From Paucisalibacillus globulus DSM 18846 (GTDB taxonomy: Bacteria > Bacillota > Bacilli > Bacillales > Amphibacillaceae), in assembly GCF_000482485.1 (NCBI RefSeq), contig NZ_AXVK01000028.1:1-64000 (forward strand): a stretch of 64,000 nt of DNA, in the 5' to 3' direction. The position numbers were made by a program, and so were the translations under genes. The stretch's first letter is position 1; each line of letters opens with the position of its first letter. The notes beneath the pieces are model-generated. The model was not told where the DNA came from. It saw nothing but the letters and a program-made list of their open reading frames with translations, and did no database searches. Positions 1 to 7,893 of the stretch are shown here, piece by piece.

Positions 1-331
1 CGCATCTTGCTTTCTCAGATTACCTCCTTGAAACACAATACCTATCTGGTCGGACAAAGGGAGACCTCTGTGGGTCACATCGCTTCCTTTCCCCCTAGCC
101 CAGCCCTCTTAACATTTCGAGCTACGTCAGTTATTGGGACTTCCTGTTTTCTTGCACAGTCACCCTACTCTCATGCCAACATGGGATACTGGCTCTGGTC
201 AGGGGTTTGCCTTCAGACCCTCCGCACGGCTCCTCACGGTCTCCGCACTGTCTGTTAGCTAATACTTACCGACTGAACGGCGGTCGTATTCGGGACTTTC
301 ACCCTATAGTGAAGCGTGCTGCCACACGCAC
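1..331 (-). mobile_element. 5' part of a group II intron, class IIC-like, cut by the window edge
   Basis: Read on the minus strand, the sequence starts GTGCG at position 331, the usual group II intron 5' end. It continues with a short stem and then CTATAGGGTGAAAGTCCCGA (289-309). From memory this block, its distance of 22 nt from the 5' end, and later pieces such as GGTCTGAAGGCAAACC are close to the Oceanobacillus iheyensis group IIC intron. The 5' exon ends with a terminator hairpin plus TTTTT, the insertion context known for IIC introns. Only domain I and perhaps part of the next fall inside the window. The reverse-transcriptase ORF and the 3' end would lie beyond position 1. No convincing protein is encoded in this stretch. 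Confidence 0.8.
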
Positions 332-361
332 AAAAACTCCCCTTTGATATTCAAAGGGGAG
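332..361 (-). terminator. Rho-independent terminator of the amylopullulanase gene
   Basis: On the minus strand, a 10-11 bp stem (CTCCCCTTTGA / TCAAAGGGGAG with a short AT loop) is followed by TTTTT, 20 nt after the pullulanase stop codon. The group II intron begins at the very next base. Confidence 0.88.
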
Positions 362-380
362 TGAAGTAATTTATCTTCAC

Positions 381-3300
381 TTACTGTGCTCTTCGTTTTC
401 TCTGCATGAATAAACCTGTGGCACCGAGTACGAACAATCCGAAGCCTAGTAGTAACCAATTATACATATTGGTTGCGGTATCAGGTAATTCCTTTCCTTC
501 CGATTGATTATTCTCATTACCTTTTCCATCATTCACATTGTTTCCATTGTCTTTATCTTGATCTTTACCAATTCCAGGATTATTGGATTCATCTTTACCT
601 GGTTGTTTTTCTTCATCCGTACCTTCATCTTTGCCCTGATCTTTATCAGGTACTTCCTCACCAGGCTTGTCTCCATCACCAGGTGTATCTCCTCCATCTT
701 CACCTGGGTCTTCCTCTTCGTTAGCAACTTTAATAACAACGGTTGTTAATCCATCTAAACGAATTTGATTCTCTGTTAGATCAAAGCCACTTTGTTCCGT
801 AACTTCACTTGTACCAGCTTCATCGGCATCAACTATAACTGTACCTTCTGTTAAGTCTAAATCACCTAAAGATAGTACGCGTTCCTGATTATCAGCATTT
901 AGGAATACATAATATTCTTCACTGTTATCAGATGAAACAGCACGATATGCTAATGCTAAATCATTTTCACTTATCTCAGGTATATCTAGCAATGTCACCT
1001 GAGAGTCTACTTCATCCTTTGTTCCTAACGTAAATGCATCTGTCGAACGACGAAGTTTAATTAATCCACTAGTATACTCTCTTGTTTTATTATGGATTGG
1101 GTAGAGCTCTTCATTTGTTGCCTTTTCCCAGTCAATACGATTAATACTATCCGATGAATCATAGGAGTCATGGATAAAGTACGGATATACAAACGGATTA
1201 CCCTGCTCATCTGTCATGTAGGTTGATTTATAAGGCGCTTCCACTGTATCGGTTCGAAATTGTTTCGTACGTCCAAATTCCTGCCCTGCATGGATAAATG
1301 CTGTACCTTGAGAAGTCAATACCATCGCATTCCCTAATCGAATACGCTTATGAATTTCTTCCTCATGGTATTCAGGGTCTTTCTTAATTGATTGTGCAAT
1401 GACATCATGCAATGTTAAGTTGTCATGTGCCGCAATATAAGGAACGACATCACCTGGATCATCCGCGACGAAATTATGTGGTTGAGCTTTTATGTTATCA
1501 AATATTTGTTGAATATTTCGAGCACCACCAGTTAAGAAACGTGGCTGTCCTTCACTACCAAAACCAGATTTCAACTCATTTCTAAATTCATCTGAGAAGG
1601 AAGCAACACTGTCGGTATATTGCATCCAATTTTGGTCAGCGGCCATCACTGGATCACCTTCATCACCAGCGAACGTTACCCAACCTTCCCCAATCATAAT
1701 GATGTTAGGGTTAAGCTCTTTTGCTTTATCATAAGCTATTTGAATACTTTCCGCGTCATGGTCCCCCATCATATCAAAACGGAAACCATCAATTTTAAAT
1801 TCTTCTACCCAGTATGTGATAGAATCTACCAAAACTTTCCGTGACATTTCATGTGTTGTTCCAAGACGTCCACCACCAAAGCTTTCTCTCGGTGTGCCAT
1901 CCGCATCCATGAAATGATAATAATTTGGTACTAAATCTTCAAAAATTCTTACTTGTGCTGTATGGTTATAAACAACATCAAGCACAACACCCATCCCACG
2001 GCTATGAATTTCATCAATTAAACGTTTGAACTCTGCAATTCGTAATTCTGGGTCATCTGGATTTTCAGAGTACATGCCAGATAATGAAAAATAACTATGT
2101 GGGTCATAACCCCAATTATAATTATTATCTGTTGATGTCCAGTCAAGAATACGCTCATCACTTGCCCATTCATCACCAAAATAATAACTCATAACCGGTA
2201 ATAATTGAATATGAGTAACGCCTAAATCCTGAATGTAATCTAGCTTTTCAACAAATGCACTAAATGTACCAAACTGTGAATCAAGTTCATCTGCAATATT
2301 CGGATCTGATGTAAAGTCGCGTACATGTACTTCATAAATAATCGCATCTTCACGTTTTTCAAATCCATCGATAGTAGCATAAGAAAGCTCTGGACCGATT
2401 GTTGATGGATCAACAATCGCAGCTTTACCAATAGAATATTGGCCACCGCTTTCCGGATTTACCCATGCAGCCATTGATTTCGCATAAGGATCTAATGCTA
2501 ATTTTTCTTCTCCATCATGGGTAATCTTGTAATGATAGTAATAACCTTCTAGACTATTTAATCCGGTGTTGGCATTATCTAATGTAACCTCCCAAACACC
2601 ACGTTCGCCTAATGTCATCGGAATATTATCCTGAACAACATGAAACTGGTCATCTTTATCATAAAGAACGATGGAGACATTTTCTGCCTTTGGTGACCAA
2701 AGCTTTAATGTAGCTCTACCATCAGCATGTAGTTCAGCACCGAGCTCACCATCATAACCATACATTTCATCAATCATTCTCCAACCACTTGAAGCAGCGA
2801 TTGTTTTATCCCCGTAGGTTATTTGGAACGGTACTTTTTCCAAATCAAACGTTCCGAATAATTCTACCGTTACACCATCGACAATGGTTGTACTATCAAC
2901 GGTTACCTCATTACCATCTTTATCCGATACGATAATTCCTTCTAAAAGATCGCTTTCTGTTAACCCATCTGTTTTAGTAAAACGCAGTTGGATTTTTTCA
3001 TCCGATAATACTTCTCCTGATAGAAGCATAATCGGAATGGAACCATAAGGATTTGTATACACTTGGTCATCTCCGTCAGTTACAAAAATTTGATTATGGT
3101 CGAGCATATTAAAACTATAATCAACGGTCTGTTCTTCACTTTGTTTATTTACAAAAAGAAATCCGATTTCACTAGCGTCTTCAGCTAGTTTCAGGTCATA
3201 ATAGGCACCATATTTTCCAACACCACTACTGTCTTCCCCATTTGGCCAGTTTTCAGTTGGTGCTGCTACATCGCCCCATGTCCAAAGTGACCAACCATCA

Positions 3301-6300
3301 TAGTTTTGGTCCTCGCGGTCATAATGAATTCGAATCGTATTGTCTGGTAAATCCACTGGTTCAACTAAGGAAACCTCGTCTGAACCTTGTTCAATCCATA
3401 CTTCATTCATTTCTGGTGAGAATAACTCGACAAACTTATCGCCACCATCTTTATCACCAGTTGTTGTATTTAACACTAAAAACCCAACCTTCTGTGCATC
3501 ACCCTTCAACGGGACATCAACATATGCACCATAGGAAGTTTGTTGGCCATCCACAAACGGCGTAGCCCCCGTTGGCCAGTTTTCAGAAGGTGCTTCAACA
3601 TCTTCCCATAGCCATACGCCTAAACCATTATAATTTGCATCATCACGTTGGTAATGAATACGCAATGTATCTTCTGGAATTTCTGGTACCGTAATTTCTC
3701 CGGTTGCATCATTTTCACCCGATACTAAGACAATCGTCCCACCATCATCTCTCGCTGGAAGTGTAACAGAAACACTACGATCCGCACCAACAGCAACCGT
3801 TTCCCCATTATATTCATCCGTAGCCACTGTATTTTCTACAAATGGAACCTGGATTGTCGTTTCCACAGCATCATTTGTTGTATTAATCCCAACAATGACA
3901 GACTTCCCACCGTAGCTCCGCTTATAAATCATATAGCTAGACTCATTATCGCCAGCCAATAGCTCATAACTACCTTTTGATAGAATGCTTGAATAATCGT
4001 CACGAATATTTAGTAGCTTCGAATAATGTTCATGAACATCATTTCCTTCAACCTCGTCCCAAGGAAAGACATAACGGTTATCATATACTGGCCAATTATT
4101 TTTTCCTGATAAACCTAGCTCTTCCCCATAATAAATAACAGGTTGCCCTTTAGACATAATTTGTAGTGTAGAAGCAATTTTTAATTTACTCGTATCTTGG
4201 TCACCAATATAATGTAAAAATCCATCCTCGTCATGGCTTCCTAAGAACTGTCCCATCACAGCTGTATTATCCATGATTTCGTTTCTTTCATTGATTTTCG
4301 AATGGACCGAATTAATATTCCCATTCACTAAATCTTTTGCAATATTTTTAAAATCAAAATCTAGTAACGAATCCATCGTACCAGTATTCAAATAGCGTTC
4401 AGCATGATTATTCGTTGCAGTTGCTCCAAATGCTTCACCAATCATTTTGAATTCAGGCATTGCTTTTGTTAATTCATTTTTAAAATGCATTAATGTTGCA
4501 TCATCTACATGTTTCACCGTATCAACACGGAAGTAATCAATCGTATTTCCCTTTTCCGTTGTTGCTTTTTCTAACCAGTTTACTTGCCAATCTACAAGTT
4601 GCTCTCGTACTTCTGGATTTTCTGTTATAAAATCCGGTAGTCCTGAAAGCTCACCAGTAACTTCATTACCAGAATCTCCACCATCTTGGCGAAGCATATC
4701 TTGGAATTTTTCACGGTCTTCATTCGTTGGATAACCTTCTGGTGGATTTGCCGCCTTACCATCATCCATTTTCAAGCCATAGCCTGCATGGTTTAACACA
4801 ACATCAACCATTATCTTAATCCCACGCTCACTTGCTGCATCAATTAATTCATGGAATTCTGCTAATGTTCCAAGATGTGGATTAAGTTTTTCAAAATCCT
4901 TCGCCCAATATCCATGATAGCCATAGTAGGCAGCACCATCCGCATTTTGATCATTGTAGGCTACATCATGATAGACATTTTCTACAATTGGCGTAATCCA
5001 AATGGTATTAATTCCTAAGTCATCTAAATAATCCAGATTTTCAGTAACACCTTTAAAATCCCCACCTTGGTAAGCACCAGGGCTTGTTGGGTCATAGCCA
5101 ATATTAGTGTTATTCGCTTCATTTCCATCAGCAAATCGATCGGTTAGCATGAAATAAATCCTTGCCTCATCCCAGTCAAAGTCTTCTTCCCCATTTATAA
5201 CACGTGGTTCAATCGTGACTTGGGTCTCGGTTTCATGTGTTACACCGTATACATCAACAACCGTTATAGGAAGTACCTTCACGCCAGCAGTTACATCATC
5301 ACCGACAGCAATGGTCACAGCATTCAGTTCCGGATCAATTGTTGTTTTACTTTTTCCGCCAAGTGCTGTTAAATCAACATACATTTCACGAATTTCTGCT
5401 TGATCAACTGCGCCCTCACTATTGGTAACATCAATTGATAGTACTGCATTTTGATTATAATTTATTGTCGTTGGTGCAACTTCCCCTGAAATCGTCATCT
5501 CAAGCGTTGAAAGGTTAACAAAAGATTTCCCCTCATCATTCATGTTGTATGGATCAGCAGTCTCCATTGTCTTACCATTCGTAGTTACGAGATACGTATA
5601 TTCATAGGATCCTTCTGGTAAACTTTGAACAGTCGTAGTATATCGTTCATTATCTTCTTCAAAAATCATATCGTACGTTTTTCCATCTATCTTTACTTGT
5701 ACCAAATCGATCGTATCCATTGCATCATTACGATATAATTCAGCATCACGATAGAAGAAGGTAACATTCTCTGGCTCGATAACCGGTGCCGAAGCAAATG
5801 GTACGGTTCGGTATTCAAATTCTCCTTCTTTAACAAATACTTTTGTTAATTTTTCAGTTGGACTAATTCCAATCGTACGGTCTTCATCAACATCCACTTC
5901 ATTCCAATCCGTGCCTTTTCTCACTTTAAATCCCATGTTTTTAGTCGCTGGGCCAACCTCAATATTAGCTTTAGCAACTTCCCCTACTTCTGAAAAGTCA
6001 ATTTGTCCATCACGAGCACCAGTATTCCATGTCCAAATATTCCAGCCCTCGTAATCTTTGTTTACTCGTTCATAAACAAATTGAACTGTCGGTGGAAAAT
6101 AACCATCCTCAATAGTAGGCTCACTATAATAAACCTCTTCATCCCCTTGGACAATCCATACTTCTACCTTATTTTCCCCTTGAGGCATTTCTATCATTCT
6201 CTCAACCTCTTGGGCTTCCCACTCACCTAATCTAGTAATTATTTGAAGTTTATCTTGTGCAAACTTGTATGTTGCTGTTGCATAATCGCCATTTTGTGAT

Positions 6301-7049
6301 TGGAACTCATACCCAGCGCTATGTAACCCATCGCCCCAAATCCACATATCAAAGTCCATCGCCTTACCATCATGGCGATAATAATTAATGGTAAACTCAT
6401 TCATTGTCATCGAATCAACGATTGAAACTTCTTTTGTTGATATAAAGCCTTCATATGCTGCTTGGATAGTGAGGGTACTACCGGCTGCAGCATCCTCTGC
6501 AACGGAAAGTACGTCACCATTTACGGTTACACCTTGAGTTGGTTCTACTAATGACCATGTTGGTGTTGCCTCTGTAATGGTTCCATCTTCCTGTACAAAT
6601 AATCCAGCCAAAGTTGTTTCTGTTCCTAGCTGTAATGTGCCAGGGATTTGGTTAAGTTGTACACCAGATACATGAACGACGGAATTACCATCGTTTTCTA
6701 GTGGATTCAATGGATCCTTGAAATCCCCATCCTCCCATGATGAACCTTTAACAAACTTATACTCATATGTACCGGGTTCTAGCTTCATCGTTTTCGTGAA
6801 AACACCATCGATATTCTCCATTTGAATAGCATTTTCAATCTTCCAATTATTGAAGCTGCCTACGACATATAGTGCTTCCCCATCATGCTCAGCATGAAAT
6901 GATACATTTCCACTATTGTCCACTACCGGACTTTGCATACCGTCATTTGTGGATTCAGCAAACACCGGCTGCACACCTGTGAACAAACTAAAGATCATTA
7001 ATAACGTTAGAAAAATCGATACTCCTTTACTATGCTTCTTGATTACCAT
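381..7049 (-). CDS. cell-wall-anchored bifunctional amylopullulanase (two GH13 modules)
   Basis: A secreted starch/pullulan-degrading enzyme of 2222 residues. It has a signal peptide (1-31), a CBM48-like module (about 45-125), two CBM41-like modules (about 217-300 and 320-410, each with YxR...W-W pattern), and an alpha-amylase GH13 domain (about 630-1080; VDVVLNHAG near 750, DYFRVDTVKH near 841, GEAF near 872, GSHDEDG near 938). Two more CBM41 modules follow (about 1130 and 1237). Then comes a type I pullulanase GH13 domain with CBM48 (about 1400-2080; YNWGYDP near 1645, DVVYNHT near 1690, DGFRFDMMGDH near 1755, GEGW near 1789, AAHDNLTLHD near 1877). The tail is an acidic repeat linker, LPDTA sortase motif (about 2190), membrane segment and RKRR. 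Two catalytic modules in this order recall alkaline amylopullulanases of Bacillus. All catalytic residues looked for are present. RBS GGGAGGAG precedes the ATG. Confidence 0.93.
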   Translation of the reverse strand: MVIKKHSKGVSIFLTLLMIFSLFTGVQPVFAESTNDGMQSPVVDNSGNVSFHAEHDGEALYVVGSFNNWKIENAIQMENIDGVFTKTMKLEPGTYEYKFVKGSSWEDGDFKDPLNPLENDGNSVVHVSGVQLNQIPGTLQLGTETTLAGLFVQEDGTITEATPTWSLVEPTQGVTVNGDVLSVAEDAAAGSTLTIQAAYEGFISTKEVSIVDSMTMNEFTINYYRHDGKAMDFDMWIWGDGLHSAGYEFQSQNGDYATATYKFAQDKLQIITRLGEWEAQEVERMIEMPQGENKVEVWIVQGDEEVYYSEPTIEDGYFPPTVQFVYERVNKDYEGWNIWTWNTGARDGQIDFSEVGEVAKANIEVGPATKNMGFKVRKGTDWNEVDVDEDRTIGISPTEKLTKVFVKEGEFEYRTVPFASAPVIEPENVTFFYRDAELYRNDAMDTIDLVQVKIDGKTYDMIFEEDNERYTTTVQSLPEGSYEYTYLVTTNGKTMETADPYNMNDEGKSFVNLSTLEMTISGEVAPTTINYNQNAVLSIDVTNSEGAVDQAEIREMYVDLTALGGKSKTTIDPELNAVTIAVGDDVTAGVKVLPITVVDVYGVTHETETQVTIEPRVINGEEDFDWDEARIYFMLTDRFADGNEANNTNIGYDPTSPGAYQGGDFKGVTENLDYLDDLGINTIWITPIVENVYHDVAYNDQNADGAAYYGYHGYWAKDFEKLNPHLGTLAEFHELIDAASERGIKIMVDVVLNHAGYGLKMDDGKAANPPEGYPTNEDREKFQDMLRQDGGDSGNEVTGELSGLPDFITENPEVREQLVDWQVNWLEKATTEKGNTIDYFRVDTVKHVDDATLMHFKNELTKAMPEFKMIGEAFGATATNNHAERYLNTGTMDSLLDFDFKNIAKDLVNGNINSVHSKINERNEIMDNTAVMGQFLGSHDEDGFLHYIGDQDTSKLKIASTLQIMSKGQPVIYYGEELGLSGKNNWPVYDNRYVFPWDEVEGNDVHEHYSKLLNIRDDYSSILSKGSYELLAGDNESSYMIYKRSYGGKSVIVGINTTNDAVETTIQVPFVENTVATDEYNGETVAVGADRSVSVTLPARDDGGTIVLVSGENDATGEITVPEIPEDTLRIHYQRDDANYNGLGVWLWEDVEAPSENWPTGATPFVDGQQTSYGAYVDVPLKGDAQKVGFLVLNTTTGDKDGGDKFVELFSPEMNEVWIEQGSDEVSLVEPVDLPDNTIRIHYDREDQNYDGWSLWTWGDVAAPTENWPNGEDSSGVGKYGAYYDLKLAEDASEIGFLFVNKQSEEQTVDYSFNMLDHNQIFVTDGDDQVYTNPYGSIPIMLLSGEVLSDEKIQLRFTKTDGLTESDLLEGIIVSDKDGNEVTVDSTTIVDGVTVELFGTFDLEKVPFQITYGDKTIAASSGWRMIDEMYGYDGELGAELHADGRATLKLWSPKAENVSIVLYDKDDQFHVVQDNIPMTLGERGVWEVTLDNANTGLNSLEGYYYHYKITHDGEEKLALDPYAKSMAAWVNPESGGQYSIGKAAIVDPSTIGPELSYATIDGFEKREDAIIYEVHVRDFTSDPNIADELDSQFGTFSAFVEKLDYIQDLGVTHIQLLPVMSYYFGDEWASDERILDWTSTDNNYNWGYDPHSYFSLSGMYSENPDDPELRIAEFKRLIDEIHSRGMGVVLDVVYNHTAQVRIFEDLVPNYYHFMDADGTPRESFGGGRLGTTHEMSRKVLVDSITYWVEEFKIDGFRFDMMGDHDAESIQIAYDKAKELNPNIIMIGEGWVTFAGDEGDPVMAADQNWMQYTDSVASFSDEFRNELKSGFGSEGQPRFLTGGARNIQQIFDNIKAQPHNFVADDPGDVVPYIAAHDNLTLHDVIAQSIKKDPEYHEEEIHKRIRLGNAMVLTSQGTAFIHAGQEFGRTKQFRTDTVEAPYKSTYMTDEQGNPFVYPYFIHDSYDSSDSINRIDWEKATNEELYPIHNKTREYTSGLIKLRRSTDAFTLGTKDEVDSQVTLLDIPEISENDLALAYRAVSSDNSEEYYVFLNADNQERVLSLGDLDLTEGTVIVDADEAGTSEVTEQSGFDLTENQIRLDGLTTVVIKVANEEEDPGEDGGDTPGDGDKPGEEVPDKDQGKDEGTDEEKQPGKDESNNPGIGKDQDKDNGNNVNDGKGNENNQSEGKELPDTATNMYNWLLLGFGLFVLGATGLFMQRKRRAQ

Positions 7050-7121
7050 TACATAACTCCTCCCTGTATTTCTTTAAGATAGGCACATGGCAATTTGATG
7101 CAAAATTTGCATGCGCAACTT

Positions 7122-7137
7122 GTGAAAACGTTTGCAC
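7122..7137. promoter_or_regulatory. LacI-family operator / cre-like site
   Basis: GTGAAAACGTTTGCAC is symmetric at 14 of 16 positions around central CG, typical of LacI-family regulators such as MalR or CcpA. It lies about 73 bp upstream of the amylopullulanase start. A further odd palindrome, ATGCAAA-A-TTTGCAT, lies at 7098-7112. Confidence 0.6.
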
Positions 7138-7188
7138 ACATGTGTAAAAAAAATGAACTAAACAACTGAAAAAATAAGCATAATATCG

Positions 7189-7202
7189 TGAAAGCGTTTT
7201 CC
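7189..7202. promoter_or_regulatory. second cre-like site
   Basis: TGAAAGCGTTTTCC differs from the CcpA cre consensus only in its last base. It is 140 bp upstream of the amylopullulanase start, which fits carbon catabolite control of a starch enzyme. The assignment is by eye only. Confidence 0.5.
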
Positions 7203-7261
7203 TAATTCTAACATACTACTTTTCTATTAATAATACAAGAAACAATTATGTGGACAAAAAG

Positions 7262-7497
7262 AGCCGCGGGGACAGGTTCCTTGGCTGGGCCAAAAGTAGC
7301 CATGAGTACGAATCCATTCAGTGGGACGTGGAACCGCATCCTCAGCTCCACTAGCTCAATCGCATTTCCACGTTATCAATATTGATTAGATTCTATCTAG
7401 CCGTCCATTCAACATCCACGAATGGCCGTAACTCTTATATAGTGAGCAAATTCATTTATTACTTGTAAATTGAGCCACGGTACCTGTCCCCATGGCT
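7262..7497. repeat. inverted REP pair bracketing a 186-bp spacer (MITE-like)
   Basis: A forward copy of the dispersed REP element (7262-7286) and an inverted copy (7473-7497, core GGGGACAGGTACCGTGGC on the minus strand) enclose a spacer. The spacer has its own inverted repeats, for example ACGTGGAA near 7344 with TTCCACGT about 40 bp later. No gene is present. It lies between the pullulanase promoter and the cobalamin riboswitch. Confidence 0.75.
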
Positions 7498-7569
7498 GGA
7501 AGTGTCCCGCATGGCTTGACGAATGAAAAATGTTAGATTACATTGGTTATAATTGAATATCGAAAAAAT

Positions 7570-7751
7570 AGGTTGATTTGGCTATTTGTAAAGTCAAATC
7601 ATGAAAAGGGAAGTCCGGTGTGAATCCGGCGCGGTCCCGCCACTGTAAATGGGAGAATTCTATTAATAGTCCACTGTCAAAAGATGGGAAGGAAATAGAT
7701 TTCAATGATCATGAGCCAGGAGACCTGCCTATTTTTTTCACCATTCAACCT
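7570..7751 (+). promoter_or_regulatory. cobalamin (AdoCbl/B12) riboswitch aptamer
   Basis: The conserved B12-box elements are present: AAGTCCGGTGTGAATCCGGC at 7611-7630, GCGGTCCCGCCACTGTAA directly after it, and GAGCCAGGAGACCTGCC at 7713-7729. Stem P1 can form from AGGTTG (7570-7575) and CAACCT (7746-7751). It precedes an operon for B12 uptake, which agrees with known biology: B12 bound to the leader represses transporter expression. Confidence 0.93.
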
Positions 7752-7829
7752 ACGCGGATAGGGAGGTGTGTTAGCAGGCTAATGCTTTTAGTTTTTTTCA
7801 ATTTATATTGCATTGGTATAAACGCACAT

Positions 7830-7859
7830 AACATCTCTCCAAGATAGAGATGTTTTTTT
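7830..7859 (+). terminator. riboswitch expression-platform terminator
   Basis: Stem AACATCTCT / AGAGATGTT with a 7-nt loop is followed by a T run. It sits between the cobalamin aptamer and the first start codon, so it is the likely switch terminator, giving transcriptional attenuation. Confidence 0.82.
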
Positions 7860-7893
7860 ATTGTCCAAATTTTTATAATCAGGAGGAATGAAG

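Noticed and set aside
7-258. 83-residue open frame at the left edge
   Set aside because: It lies within the group II intron RNA, antisense to its direction, without RBS or protein-like composition.
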